From assembly GCA_019321725.1 (NCBI GenBank), contig CM033120.1, positions 4,061,341 to 4,125,340 on the forward strand: a stretch of 64,000 nucleotides of DNA, read 5' to 3'. This document shows, piece by piece, positions 1-11,486 of this stretch (position 1 is its first letter; the number at the start of each line of letters is the position of its first letter). This DNA comes from Paulownia fortunei (Eukaryota; Streptophyta; Magnoliopsida; Lamiales; Paulowniaceae). A model generated the notes under the pieces. It was not told where the DNA came from and searched no databases. It saw only the letters and a program-made list of their open reading frames with translations. The position numbers and the translations under genes were made by a program.

Positions 1-700
1 ACTTTGGCGGGAAAGTTGGCGCCATTGTGAAATTATCCAGCTCTTAGCCAAGAATTTGAAAGCTTGTGGACCATTAATTTACATTACGCTATAATGGGTC
101 GTTTACTTCTCGTTATTGGCCATATAATTCACTAAATTATCCAGTCTGATGTAATATTTATTTAGTGTATGTGAGAGCCTGTGTGCTATGACTATGAGAG
201 GCCCCTAATGATTTGCCCTGTTTTAAGGTTGAGACATCCCCAAATTCCCATTATGAGGAAACTATCTTAAGTTGTTATTAGCTAGGGGCTCGTTTGGTAG
301 GCAAGACAGAGACTAGACACATATCTAAATCTTCCGAATTTGTTGTTTGGTTCACAAAATATGATCTTACAAATGGCCAAGGCCCTTTACTCCTTTAAGG
401 TCAAAATTGGTTTGTGATTCACACCTTTTAGATGTGATAACTAATCCATACCAAGAATGTTTTCCACACTAACTTTTGATGAACAAAAATGCCCCTTGCA
501 TATAAAAGCATGTTGAAATTCTAAAATAATAATTTATTTTGTGAAGTTTGATCAAATAAACTAAACTAAACTATTGTTTATATTTATTACAATATATATA
601 TATGTAAATAATAACTATAATAATAGATATAATATTTAAGTGTAATAATTAATATATCTTAATAAGTGACCAATTTTGAATAAATTATTTAAAACAAAGT
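1..700. other. Intergenic AT-rich DNA, no gene seen
   Basis: No open frame with recognisable protein similarity is present. Near 283 there is a GGGGCTCGTTTGGTA-like motif, a style of sequence common at the ends of plant inverted-repeat elements, but I could not find a matching opposite end, so no element is called. Confidence 0.5.
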
Positions 701-711
701 ATAAATTAAGT

Positions 712-735
712 ACACACACGCACACACACGCACAC

Positions 736-796
<61 letters not shown>

Positions 797-800
797 AATG
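712..800. repeat. (CA)n-(TA)n compound microsatellite
   Basis: A run of CA dinucleotides with occasional CG interruptions passes directly into a TA run. It produces a spurious His-Thr repeat frame on the plus strand, which is not a gene. Confidence 0.95.
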
Positions 801-1354
801 TAAACTTACATTTAAATATAATCATACAAATTTATTAATATTTATAAATATATATTAATTAATATTTATAGGGTTCATAGTAAACTTATATATAAATTTA
901 AATATATAAATAAAAATACATATATATTAATATATGTATTACAATAATGACATAATATATAATATTAGTGATACAAAAATTAATAATATATGTTATTGAT
1001 AACATAAATTTTAATAATTAAGATAAATATATGTGCAAAATATAGGGTATATAATTTCTATAGAAATAATATAAATAATATATAGTTGAAGATACTTAAT
1101 ATATATTATCAGTGATACATAAATTAATAATATATGTAAATATAGGTATATTCAAAGTCTAAATATTAATAAAAGCATATATATATTTATATACATTGTA
1201 TACATATAACTTAAGTATAAATATTTATATAAATATATACATATATTTATTATGGTATATTCATATATATTTTTATATATTTTATTCACATATATATATC
1301 ATTGTATTCTCGTATATATATATATATATATATATATTACACAAATATATACAT

Positions 1355-1399
<45 letters not shown>

Positions 1400-1440
1400 T
1401 ATGTTATGGTAGAATGGTGGAAGAAATATTTTTAACTTTC
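801..1440. repeat. TA-rich low-complexity block with (TA)n runs
   Basis: Almost pure A/T sequence with pronounced TA runs around 1313-1336 and 1361-1397. Any frames here are Ile/Tyr-rich by-products of the TA repeat. Confidence 0.9.
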
Positions 1441-1999
1441 TATATTATGTTTTATTATATAACTTTATCCAATCAAATAAATTATTCATTGTAAGAAGAA
1501 ATATCAAGCACTATAAGAACTACTAAACAATAAATAAAGAGGGTTAGATACATATTACATCCAATTACAAATGTATCAAACTCTATGCCATCAAACCTAT
1601 CAAATAAAGCTGTAGAAGTGTTCCAAATATCACAAGCATGCCCCCAAATTACATCAGATCCCCCAAGAAAAAGTTCACCAAATATCACATACATGAAAAA
1701 AGAAAAAAAGGAAAAAAGGAAATGAGCGAGAAAGAAAACGGAAGGAGCCACCACCATGCAAAGTTGCAAACAACATAATTGAAATTAAGGGAAAAAGAGA
1801 ACAAAGAAAAAGCAGAGATAAAGAAAAATGGAGAAAAAAAAAAAGACAGGAAAGAGATTTTTAGAATCGATGAGCAATCCATGTTTTAAAATATTAATTG
1901 ATACATCTTTGAAGCTATTATTTATAACTTGAAATGTTTTTCCTCTTAATTAGGCTCTAATCCGGATTAGAATTTTGGAACAAATTCCATGAGGGTCTG
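1441..1999. other. Intergenic, purine-rich stretch, no gene
   Basis: A purine-rich tract of GAAAAA-type runs at about 1693-1850 creates Phe/Ser-rich minus-strand frames. Nothing resembling a protein family or RNA gene is seen. Confidence 0.5.
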
Positions 2000-2180
2000 T
2001 GCATATGTTTATAGGGTAAAAACTATTCCTATATTCGAGTGTTGAAGACGACTATGTGTATATATTATAGGCCAAAACTATTTTGATATTCGAGTGTTGA
2101 TTAAATTTTTATACAAAGATGATATATGCATATATTAATAGGCTAAAAGTTAATTTGTATTCGAGTTTTGCAATAATGTC
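2000..2180 (+). repeat. Three degenerate tandem copies of a 'tattcgag' unit
   Basis: A block of the form TAGG(G/C)(T/C)AAAA..TATTCGAGTGTTG occurs three times, around 2013-2047, 2068-2102 and 2140-2170, with spacings of roughly 55-70 bp. The copies have diverged, so this is an old local tandem duplication. Confidence 0.65.
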
Positions 2181-2569
2181 AAATTGGTGGATGACATTTT
2201 ATAAATACTCTAATTGGGTAGGATTATTTTGCGTGGTTAGTTACAAAATGAAAAAACCAAAAATATCGCCCTAATTTTCTGTAAAAGCTTTTCACTTACA
2301 CTAAAATCCCCATTAGTAATAACTTAAGGAAAAACTAATTTCTCTTTAAAATATCATTATCCCCAAATTTTTGTAATACGTAATGGGGTATTATTGTTAG
2401 TTCTACATAGTAGAAAAATATATTGATAAGAAAGAATGAAATTAGGTAAAAATGGAATGAATTTAGGAATAGAATGATAATAGAAATGGAATGATATGTG
2501 TATATCATCAATTCATATGCTTAGTATGTATAAAAAATAAAAAAAGAATAGAATCATCATTTCTTTTTT

Positions 2570-3010
2570 TTTTTATTCCAATATCATGATTGGTAATTAG
2601 AAATGAGTGATAGGAACAAAATAAAATAGTTTTAAAGACCAAAGCACCATTTAGTATAAATTTTATAAAATAAAATTATATTCAATATGTTATACATCAA
2701 TGAATGTGTTATTATTATTTTGATGAATGTTAAATATTATATATACATACATACATATAAAATATAGATAAAATCTTATACTAACATATTTTCTAAAAAT
2801 AAATACAAAAGATCGATAAATGGGTTTGGAGCAAGTCTCAAATTTTATTTTTTTTAGGTTTGGATAGGATCTGGATACGACGCATTAAAATATTACACTT
2901 ATATTTTTATTTATAATGTATGTATTTATGTGATATAAATTTATATATATAATTATGCATGTTACAGATATATTGAAATATGAATATAATATTCTTATAA
3001 TAATAATATA
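2570..3010. repeat. Dispersed repeat, copy A (partner near 59.2 kb)
   Basis: The stretch starting ATCATGATTGGTAATTAG is clearly similar to 59228-59610, including the shared ATTCAATATGTTAT core. Neither copy encodes protein. It is best explained as part of a non-autonomous transposable element; the copy at 59 kb lies between inverted termini. At 3380-3420 there is a TTCCATTTCTAC..ACCAAATATG motif that looks like an element end, but I could not pair it confidently on the left. Confidence 0.6.
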
Positions 3011-4281
3011 AAATTAAATGTATTTATGCTAATAATGTAAAAGCAATAAATATATTTTAAAATTTTTAATTTTTTAATAATTAAAATATAAAAAAATATT
3101 TTTTTATTAATGACATTATTTTCTCATATATAGAAATTTCAAGTTCATAAATTTTTTGATTGGTCGGGTTTTCAATTTATCCAATATTTTTGTTATATTT
3201 ATAAGGATAATTTTATAAAAAATAAATATAATTTTACTTATGACTGATTAAGAATAATTAAACTAATGGGGAGAAAATAAATGACTAATTTACAATTTTT
3301 GGAATGGGGATCCCTATGAGAATGAATATTCCTACCTCCAAATTATACCAATCATATGAATGAAAATGAATTTGAGAATGTTCATTCCATTTCTACTTTA
3401 TTCCCACATACCAAATATGCCAGTATATTTAGTATTGTCAATCAAGGGAATTTTTCTTTTCAATTACTTAGTTGCTCTCAAAAATCCAAAAACATAACGC
3501 AAACATAAAAAAAAAAAGTAGATTCGTTTGAAAATAAAAATATGATTTCCATTGAAAATTCCATAAAACTAAATCAAAGTTAATTAACTTTTCAGTAATT
3601 AAATTTTTTGATAAGGATTGTCAAACTATTTAATGATTCATATACAAATTTCAATAAGATTTTTGTTTCAAAATAAAAAAAAACGTCTTAGTCTACTTAT
3701 GATTATATTAATTGAAATTGGAACAAGACAAATACAAAATATGTTAAAGCAATTTTAACTCTTTAATAATTGACTAAATTACCAGACAAAAAGTTAAAAT
3801 GAAAGGAGGTACAAAAGAATAATAAGGCCCTCTTGAAACTCAATTTGGGGTAAATTAGATCCAATTGTAGAAGCACCCATACTTTATCAAACAAGCACTC
3901 AGTTCTGATATGACTTATGACCTATGAGGGTAAATTTCAAAATTCAACTGCATTTTCTGCTAACGCAAGCATAATTCTTAAATGGAAAGCACAATACAAG
4001 GACAACTTTCAGAAAGTCATTACTGTCAGGAAAGATCAGTGTCATTTCTCATGTAAACAATTTTATTTTTTTTAATTGAACCTAACCCCAAGTAAATGGA
4101 TGTAATTTACACATCTTTATTCCCTCCATTTCAACAAGAACTAAGTCCATGATATTTGGATGGAGGGTGGGAAATCGATTTAAAGTTAAAAATTTCATAT
4201 GATGTATGAATTTGAAAAAAAATAGCTTAAATTGAGTAATAAAGAAATTTGAAATTCATTACAAGTTAAAGTTATCCATTA
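3011..4281. other. Intergenic AT-rich DNA, no gene
   Basis: No frame longer than expected by chance shows protein similarity. The sequence runs up to the target-site copy of the gypsy element at 4282. Confidence 0.5.
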
Positions 4282-4286
4282 CAAAG

Positions 4287-4640
4287 TTATGCAGCGAATG
4301 TGATGATATAGGGAAGGACACACAAAATTACTCATTGATTCGTGAGAATACTGAGTAATTAAATAAAGAGAAAAAACTCTCAAATTTTTATTATATTTTT
4401 CATCTCTAAAAAACAACTTAGTCGAAAGACAAGTTTTAATAGTTCAACCCTAATAAAACAAGAATTGAAAATTGAGAATATGCTCCTAAGAAAGACAGAA
4501 ATTGCGACTAGAAGAAAACCAAAATTGCAGAAATACTCCTAAAAAATATTAAAACAACAAGTAAAACTTGCCCTACTAAACTAGGACTTCTTAGGTGCTC
4601 GAGTCGCTCTATGAATTCTCATTCTATTTGGATTGCATCA
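4287..4640 (-). repeat. 3' LTR of the 4.3-9.2 kb gypsy element
   Basis: About 354 bp, aligning along its whole length with 8894-9248. In element orientation it begins TGATGCAATCC and ends near GCTGCATAA. The terminal TG/CA inverted ends are eroded at the outer side (TT instead of TG on the plus strand). Just inside, the minus strand reads CACCTTGGGGACAA, a plausible remnant of the polypurine tract. Confidence 0.92.
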
Positions 4641-4699
4641 TTGTCCCCAAGGTGGAGAAGATTCGTCCTTGAATCCTTAACAGAGTCATCATCCTCATA

Positions 4700-5930
4700 A
4701 GTGTCACCTAAGTAAGTAATAAGATGCTTGACATTGAAGACATCAGAGGTGTGGATGTGGCTAGGAAGCTACAAATGGTAGGTGTTAGAATTAATCTTCT
4801 CAATAATTTCAACTGGTCCAAGTTTGCGGGAGGAGAGCTTATTGTATACATGAGCAGGGAAATGGTCTTTCGTCAATATAGCCCAAACATAGTCGCCAAC
4901 ATGGAAGTCAACATTGCGGCGATGGCGATCAGCCTGCAGTTTGTAGAGAGCAGTGGAATCGACCAAATGAGCATGAGCCTGCTGATGGAGTTGCTGGAGT
5001 TGAGTAATAAAGTCAGCCGCGGTACCATGAGGACGAATGTGAGTGGGAAGAGCAACAAGATCAAGGGGTCTGCGAGGAGGAAAACCATACACGATATGAA
5101 AAGGGTTGAACCCAATGTAGCGATTGACAACATGATTATGAGCGAATTCAGCCTGACAAAGTTTGGAGTCCCATGATTTCACACGATCACCAACGAGGGC
5201 GCAATAAATTTCCTAAGAAGCAGTTAACCACCTCAGTTTGGCCATTGGTTTGTGGATGATAGGCAGAGCTGAAGTTCAAAGAGATGTTAACCATACGCCA
5301 AAGGCTCCACCAAAAATGACTAAGGAAACGGGTGTCACGATCAGAAATAATGGAAGAAGGAAACCTGTGCAAATGATAGATTTCACAAAAATAAAGTTGA
5401 GCAACGCTAACGACATCAGTGGTGCGTTTACACAAAATAAAATGCACCATCTTTGAAAATCGATCCACCACAACAAATATAGAATCATGGCCCCGTTGAG
5501 TTCGAGGGAGGCCGAAGACGAAGTCCATACTGATATCGATCCATGGTTGCGTTGGAATTGGCAAAGGCATATATAATCCTGCATTCGTAGTATGGCCTTT
5601 AGCAAGCTGGCAGATACGACAGCGGGCAACAAAGTTGGTTACTTCCTTACGGAGTGTTGGCCAAAAGTAAAAAGTTGAGATAAGGGACAACATTCAATCG
5701 CGCCCAACATGGCCCTCATTATGCAATTCCTGAATAATCTTAAGTTGCAAACTACACTCGGGAATGCACAACTGAATGCCTTGAAATAGAAAGCCATCCT
5801 CCAAAAGAAAATCAGTGCACTCCCCATTCTGAATTTGAAGTAGAATCCCAGAGAATAAAGGACCAAAAGCATACAACTCCAAGAAATAATCAAAATCAGG
5901 CACGTTAACACGCATGGTAGTGAGCAAGGA
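4700..5930 (-). pseudogene. Integrase region of gypsy pol (broken)
   Basis: Read on the minus strand, three overlapping frames together give a Ty3/gypsy integrase: an HHCC zinc-binding region (HNEGHVG ... CRICQLAKG), then the catalytic core with WIDISMDFVFGLPRTQRG (first Asp), IISDRDTRFLSHFW (second Asp) and HPQTNGQTEVVN (Glu). The C-terminal part includes the WDSKLCQAEFAHN and GFNPFHIVYG blocks and KLGPVEIIEKI. Frame breaks occur near 5185 and 5690, so no single ORF encodes the protein. No chromodomain-like block is recognisable in the remaining sequence up to the LTR. Confidence 0.9.
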
Positions 5931-6109
5931 GTGGCAACAACTTAAAGCATCCGCGACACGATTAGAGATGTCTGCCTTATGCTTGATTACAAAAGTGAAT
6001 TATTGTAGGAAGGCTTGCCATAAGGCACGTCGTGCTGAAATTTTATCCTGGCTACCAAGATGTTTGAGTGAGTCATGGTAGGTGAAAAGGACGAACTCTT
6101 GGTGGAAGA

Positions 6110-7220
6110 GGTAATGATGCTAATGCTTAACCACTTGTACAACTGCATACAGCTCTAGATCATATGTAATGAAATAGGTCTTAGCACCCAAAAGTTTCTT
6201 ACTGAAATAAGTGACGGGGCATCCAAATTGGCTGAGCACGGGACCAATGCCAAGTTTTGAAGCATCGCAATGAAGTTCAAAAGACTGAGAGAAATCTGGG
6301 AGGACCAAAATCGGGGATGATGTTAAGCGCTGTTTAATTTCTTAAACGCAGCAGCGGCGGCCTCAGTCCAAGAGAATTTTCCACCATGAATACAGTCAGT
6401 GAGAGGGGCCATAATGCTGCTGAAATGAGGAATAAATCGACGATAAAAGAATGCTAGTCCGTGAAAGCTTCGCACATCCGTGATGGTACATCCGTGATGG
6501 TACGGGGCTCAAGCCATTATTTGATGGCTTCGAACTTGGTATTATCGACAGCAAGGCCAGCTTTAGAGACAACATACCCCAAGAAATGGATGCTAGTAGT
6601 AAGAAAGACACATTTAGAAACAACATAAAATTGGTCCCTACGAATGACCATCAAAACTTCCCATAAGTGTTAGAGGTGCAAGTCAGGAGTAGCGTTATAA
6701 ATAAGAATATCATCAAAATAAACGACGACAAACTTACCAAAGGGTGAAGAGCCTGGTTCATGACACACATAAAAGTGCTTGGGGCATTTGAAAGACCAAA
6801 AGGCATCACAAGTCATTCTTATAAGCCTTCTCGAGTCTTAAAGGCCGTTTTCCACTCATCCCTAAGACGAACACGAATCTGATAGTAACCACTCTTCAAA
6901 TCCAATTTGCTAAACACAGAAGCTCCACCTAACTGATCAAGCAAATCATCCAATTGCGGAATAGGAAAACGATACCGAATTGTGATCTTGTTAATAGCCC
7001 GACTATCAACACACATTCTCCAAGAACCATCTTTCTTTGGTGTGAGAAGGGCAGATACTGCACACAGGCTAAAACTCTCATGGATATAGCCTTTGGCGAG
7101 CAATGCTTCCACTTGGCTTCGTAACTCCTCATGTTCTTTGGGCTCATACGATAGTGTGGTTGGTTAGGTAGAGTGGCACCCGAAATAAGATCAATCTGAT
7201 GCTGAATATCACGCAAAGGG
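6110..7220 (-). pseudogene. Reverse transcriptase and RNase H of gypsy pol (broken)
   Basis: On the minus strand, 6819-7112 carries the RT N-terminal blocks ([20 protein letters not shown], then [16 protein letters not shown] and [15 protein letters not shown]). The catalytic YFDDILIYN box reads around 6694-6740 in another frame. RNase H follows at 6120-6308 with ELHCDASKLGIG (catalytic Asp present) and VTYFSKKL. Several frameshifts separate the blocks, so the polymerase cannot be made as one chain. Confidence 0.92.
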
Positions 7221-7441
7221 GGGAAGTAGGGAGCTCGGCTGGAAAACCTTTCTCAAACTCGGTCAAAAGGCGTTGGATCGAGGATAGTGCATCCGAATGA
7301 GTAGGGACATGTTTGCCTAGTAAGAGATAAACAATGTCGGAGTCTTCCATTGCATTCTCAAAACAAGCTCGAGATAAAAGATTGGTACTATCCCCAGGTG
7401 ACGAGTTATGCTTATCGGGACTGGGTAGTAACACAATCTTC

Positions 7442-7906
7442 TTACCACAAAATAAAAAAAGAATAGGTGTTGGTATGCCCATCATGAAAAGTAGCACGAT
7501 CGTATTGCCAAAGACGGCCTAAAAGTAAATGACACGTGTCCATTAGAACCACATCACACATAATTTCATCGATATAGGTTGGACCAATAGATAAAGAAAC
7601 CAAAACACGACTTGAAACAGTAACAACCATACATTTATTAAGCCAAGCAAGCTTATATAGGCGAGGACGTGGTTTAGTTGTGAGGCCTAATTTCGCCACT
7701 GCCACTTCAGAGAGAACATTTTTGCAGCTGCTGGAGTTGATAATGAAACGACAAACTTTTCTTCCAATCGTGCACATCAACTGGAAAAGTGACGAGCGAC
7801 GCCAATCATCGAGGGAGGCACACGGGCTGAGGAAAGTGCGCCGCAACATTAATAAAGGGCCTGAATCACCCTCAACAAACTTCTCCTCAGCATTAGAATC
7901 ATCCAC
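7442..7906 (-). pseudogene. Retroviral-type aspartic protease of gypsy element, active Asp lost
   Basis: The 154-residue frame contains the pepsin-fold protease region. The expected plant gypsy motif is IIDSGSC followed by NVVS; here it reads IINSSSCKNVLSEVAVAKLGL, so the catalytic Asp is Asn and the Gly is Ser. The downstream LLLGRLWQYDR block matches the usual ILLGRPWQ.D protease C-terminal segment. The family assignment is firm from these two blocks and the position between the zinc knuckle and RT. Confidence 0.88.
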
Positions 7907-8760
7907 GGTGAAAGTACATATGTCTGGATTGAATTAGATTCATGGACGACAAGATTGCGTGTAGGGGGTTTGCGACAATCCACTTGGTGATGTCCTGGTT
8001 CGCTACAATTAAAGCAACGGATATCGCCACTGCTGCGAGAAGGAGGAGTGGACTGTTTCTCCGTGTTGAACGAAAGAGGGTGCAAAAGCTGATGTTGGTT
8101 GGCATTTGAACCCCCTTGTACCCGAGAACCAGTGGCATTCCGACGATGCAATTATTTTTCAGCCTGTAATGCGTGTTGATGGGCTTCTGAAACTGTGAAT
8201 GGATCAAACATGTTGAGTACGTCCTGAAGAGAAAGATGAAGACCACTAATATATTGCGAAACTAGTTGAGTCGGAGAATCCGTGATTTCTGTCTGTGCCA
8301 CAAGACGATAGAAATCTACTGTGTATTCATCAGCCAAGTGAACCCCTTGGCGTAAGAGCTGAAGGCGCTGATAAAGATTGTGTTCATAATTATAAGGCAA
8401 GAATGCAACACATAGATGTTTCTTAAATTTTTCCCAGGATGAGAGTTTAGTCTTGCCGGTACGAGCTCACATCCTTTTCAATTGTTGCCACCAAGCTTGG
8501 GCACGTCCACAGATTTGGGTAGTGATGAGGGGAACGCGACGAGGGTCCAAAACCTCCTTAAACTCGGTATTAAGCCAATCAAGAAATTCATCAGGGTTCA
8601 AATCACCGTAAAACTCAGGAATATCCACTTTGAATCCAGCCTCCCATCTATGAACGTCTACTCGTGCCGGGGCCAAGGGAACGCCAAAGGGATTGAGATT
8701 TGGGTCTGAATCAGTCTCCGATGTGTCTGGTGGAGGCTGGCGGTGTTGAAGAGCAGCCAA
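7849..8760 (-). pseudogene. Gag capsid and zinc knuckle of gypsy element (broken)
   Basis: Minus-strand frames at 8467-8760, 8152-8400 and 7849-8151 give, in order, a capsid-type retrotransposon gag (EFYGDLNPDEFLDWL; then QRLQLLRQGVHLADEYTVDF) and a CCHC zinc knuckle, CFNCSEPGHHQVDC, near 7975-8020. The start codon probably lies near 8860 (MPLRRRANDANLDEA). A stop and frame changes divide the protein. Confidence 0.88.
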
Positions 8761-8881
8761 TTGGCAGGTTAATTGTTCAACTTGGTGACGGAGTTGGTTA
8801 ACCTCGTCGCTGCTTAAGCTTCATCCAGATTGGCATCGTTCGCACGTCTCCTTAAGGGCATGATGTAGGATCGTTCTGAAA

Positions 8882-8893
8882 CTGATACCAAAC
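8882..8893 (-). other. Primer binding site, tRNA-iMet type
   Basis: Directly inside the 5' LTR the minus strand reads TTTGGTATCAGTTTCAG. TGGTATCAG is the core complementary to the 3' end of initiator tRNA-Met used by many plant LTR elements. It starts a few bases from the LTR border, which fixes the orientation. Confidence 0.85.
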
Positions 8894-9248
8894 TGATGTA
8901 GCGGGTGTGATGATATAGGGAAAGACACATAAAATTACTCGTTGATTCATGAGAATACCAAGCAATAAAACAAAGAGAAAAAACTCTCAAACTCTTATTA
9001 TTATTTTTATCTCCAAAAAATAACTTAGTCAAAACATAAGTTTTAATAGTTCAACCTTAGTAAAATAAGAATTGAAAATTGCGAATATACTTCTAAGAAA
9101 TATAGAAATTGCGACTATAAGAAAATCAAAATTGCATAAATACTCCTAAGAAATATTAAAACAACAAGTAAAACTTATCCTACTAAACTAGGACTTCTTA
9201 GGGTGCTCGAGTCGGTCTATGAATTCCCATTCTATTCGGAATGCATCA
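8894..9248 (-). repeat. 5' LTR of the 4.3-9.2 kb gypsy element
   Basis: About 355 bp, bounded on the plus strand by TGATGTAGC and GAATGCATCA, a perfect TGATG/CATCA terminal inverted repeat. It is followed by the target duplication CAAAG. It is similar throughout to 4287-4640, with scattered substitutions and small indels. Confidence 0.93.
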
Positions 9249-9575
9249 CAAAGTCAATAAATTTATTATTTATGAATTTAAAATCTTAGCCACCAAATCC
9301 TTACCTAAGATTGAAAATAGATAAATTGACCAACATGATTAGGGTTAGAAATGAATATATGATTTACAGCCTTCAATTCTTCAAGATTTTGTAGGAGTGT
9401 TCCTTTTATATGTTAATGCCACATAAATTTGATACAAATAGAAACCTGCAAAAAATATGCTCAATAGAATTCTCTGCGGAAATGATCATGAACAGAAAAT
9501 GATGGGATAATAGCGGTACCGAAAAAAAAGAAGAAGCTATTGTTAGAAATATCTCATATAATTTCAGGAATGTAC

Positions 9576-9698
9576 CCAATCCTTTATGTGGAAAACTACC
9601 ACCTTCAAAAGCAAAAAGTACTTTGACAAGGCTAGGATTATAGCTTGGGTCCTTAAACATCCAGACCATCTGCTCAAATCCATCTTGATCAAAATATA
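9576..9698 (-). CDS. Exon-like segment, unrecognised product
   Basis: A 41-codon open stretch on the minus strand, bounded by a good acceptor (CTCTCTTTCAG) and a GT donor (GTACATTCC). One frame reads YFDQDGFEQMVWMFKDPSYN and continues PSLVKVLFAFEGGSFPHKG without stops. I do not recognise the family. It lies downstream of the TPC1 stop codon, so it is more likely a neighbouring gene fragment than part of TPC1. Confidence 0.4.
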
Positions 9699-9870
9699 CT
9701 GAAAGAGAGGAAAACAAAGGGATGACAGATTGTGCTTAGGGTCAAGACCACGCTACGCTGTAAAGAGAACTGACATAATTAGGAATAGGTACTGCCTGTA
9801 AACCTTTATAAACATGCAAAAATGGAGCAGCTGTGGAAATTTATCCACAAGGATCAGCTATGAACCCAGT

Positions 9871-9958
9871 TTATGGAGTGGAACACTCTATTTTATTTAG
9901 CTCGGCACTCAACATATGGTGGAGAAGGATATCAACCCTCTGATTCCTTGACTTAGTG
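9871..9958 (-). CDS. TPC1: TPC1 last coding exon (C-terminal tail)
   Basis: After an acceptor ending GTTGTGCAG, the frame reads TKSRNQRVDILLHHMLSAEL then NKIECSTP and a TAA stop. This closely follows the tail of plant two-pore channel 1, where a SKSRSQRVD..LLHHML..EL segment ends the protein. The phase joins to the preceding exon at 10060-10094: GG plus C completes a Gly codon. TPC1 is the vacuolar cation channel behind the slow vacuolar current. The exon looks intact. Confidence 0.9.
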
Positions 9959-10059
9959 CTGCACAACATCAAAGAGAGGAAAATGATAATACAGATCGAA
10001 CTGCATATCCAATTCTGCAGATGAATATATTTCTAGAAGCATTATGCCTGTAGACATAC

Positions 10060-10094
10060 CCAATGTTACGCCTTCGCTCCTTTCCTCTTTCTTC
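10060..10094 (-). CDS. TPC1: TPC1 penultimate coding exon
   Basis: A 35-bp exon with acceptor ACAATCCAG and donor GTATGT. It encodes EERGKERRRNI plus the first two bases of a Gly codon, matching the basic segment before the conserved RVD..LLHHML tail of TPC1. It begins in phase 0, as required by the end of the 11406-11486 exon. Confidence 0.85.
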
Positions 10095-10159
10095 CTGGAT
10101 TGTAGAGTAAGAAAGTTTAATGTTTCGTAGCAATACCAAAAACTTTGAGGAAATCAAAC

Positions 10160-11405
10160 ATAATAAGCACCTTTAAAAAACTAAACTCTGTTTTTTTTTT
10201 CAATCAGCTAGTTCATTGCACATTAGCGATGAAAATTACGTCTTAACTGCTTGTTCAAGTAGATTTAGTTGATAGACATAGGGGATGAAAGGTTTTACTG
10301 ATGAGGATCTTGGTTTTATATGAATGCTGAAGTCCGTTTGGAGCATTTGGAGGATCACCACAATGACAACAAGCAGTTCTAAGTTAATATGATGCTACGC
10401 AAAGTTCTGCATGTTGACACATTTTTCTTCTGGGAAGCTCTGGTCTTCTAGAAAGAGCAACGTATTAGTAATGGAATACCGCTAATTGGCAGTGTTTGAG
10501 GTCTTCACTGGTGGTATCATTGACAGTGGTGGTTATCACTCAGAGAGCAATGCAAAACTAATCCGAAATTAAGGGGCTTTATAAGTTTGTGGTTACCGTC
10601 AGAATTCCGGGTAATAATCAATCCAATAAGCGATGCTAAACCAAATTTTAAGGGTTCAAAATCTGGATCCAGTTATCTAAGTAAAATCACTCCATTAGGA
10701 AACTAAAGAAAAATGAGCAAACGGCAAAAATGAATATGTTCATAAGGGTATACTGCTAGTCATCTTGACATTCTGACACAGGATATCACGATAGAAGTAA
10801 CCATTATTTATTGTCTTTTCTTTTATTTTCCTTCTTTCCCTGTTTTGCTTGATTATTTCCAAGCCTAACCATGACCAAGTTAGTGTACCTGTAACATAAT
10901 GTCCCGAGATATTTTATGCAGTATTTCTAGAATAAAAAAATGGCTCATCCATATTCTTTTGAAACCCATGTACATTACAACACTGTTAAGGACTCCATAT
11001 TTTATTTTTGTGAAAGCAGAAACAACAGGGCAATGAAACAAACCATCTATCTTCCATGTTTGTTAACCATTCTGCATATGATATTTTCTGAAGAATCATC
11101 CTACTGCCACACCCCAACTAGTATGCCGCCACAATTTCATCTCTTTACTTACTTTTTAAGTCTTCTTAAAGGGAAGTGACCGCTAAAGTGGGTTCAGAGA
11201 TCATTCTTAATTTCTTTAAAGGATTTGAATGTAGGTAGAGAAGATATGGGGTGTCTAATAGGGTAAAAAGTCAGTTCTAAAGTCAGTCAAAGTTTCTGTT
11301 TCTTGAAACCAGACATTAGCAACACAAAAGAGAGAGCATTGTAAGCATTTGAAACATGAGTATTAACCATAAAGTGAAAGCTCATGCAAATTCTTAAACA
11401 CTGAC
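10160..11405. other. Presumed TPC1 intron, no other gene seen
   Basis: This interval separates two in-phase TPC1 exons and is therefore most simply a 1.3-kb intron on the minus strand. It contains no recognisable transposon or RNA gene. The plus-strand frame at 10940-11179 has no family resemblance. Confidence 0.5.
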
Positions 11406-11486
11406 CTTGACCTCCCTATTTTCAGATATCTCAGAAGATTCGAGATCCATTTCAGCAAAGAAAGCCTCCAAAACAAAAGCCACCAC
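11406..11486 (-). CDS. TPC1: TPC1 exon encoding end of domain-II S6
   Basis: Exactly 27 codons between acceptor TTTATTGTTTCAG and donor GTCAGTG: VVAFVLEAFFAEMDLESSEI followed by SENREVK. The VVAFVLEAFF..(E/D)LDLE stretch is the hallmark of the cytosolic end of S6 in the second pore domain of plant TPC1. The exon is intact and in phase with 10060-10094. The exons expected just upstream (second pore loop and most of S6) are not found. Confidence 0.92.

Larger units (their letters stand above)
4287..9248 (-). mobile_element. Ty3/gypsy LTR retrotransposon, chromovirus-like, decayed
   Basis: A complete element of about 4.96 kb reads on the minus strand, flanked by the 5-bp target duplication CAAAG (4282-4286 and 9249-9253). 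Order in its own direction: LTR, tRNA-Met-type primer site, gag with one zinc knuckle, protease, reverse transcriptase, RNase H, integrase, LTR. This pol order (RT-RH before IN) defines Ty3/gypsy. The GLPRTQRG and SDRDTRFLSHFW integrase motifs resemble chromoviruses of the Reina/CRM type, but I see no clear chromodomain after the integrase. The LTRs differ at many sites and the frames are broken, so the insertion is old and not autonomous. Confidence 0.93.

Noticed and set aside
676..858. His-Thr and Ile-Tyr repeat ORF
   Set aside because: It is the translation of a (CA)n-(TA)n microsatellite and has no gene context.
4724..5176. 150-codon plus-strand ORF
   Set aside because: It is the antisense shadow of the gypsy integrase C-terminal region, which is clearly readable on the minus strand.
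5238..5456. Plus-strand ORF across the integrase core
   Set aside because: Antisense of the conserved IISDRD and HPQTNGQTEV motifs.
10490..10570. Plus-strand VFEVFTGGIIDSGG, faintly like the TPC1 VQVFGG(I/L)VNAG block
   Set aside because: The match is short, upstream residues do not fit, and the position inside a minus-strand intron makes it unlikely without more evidence.
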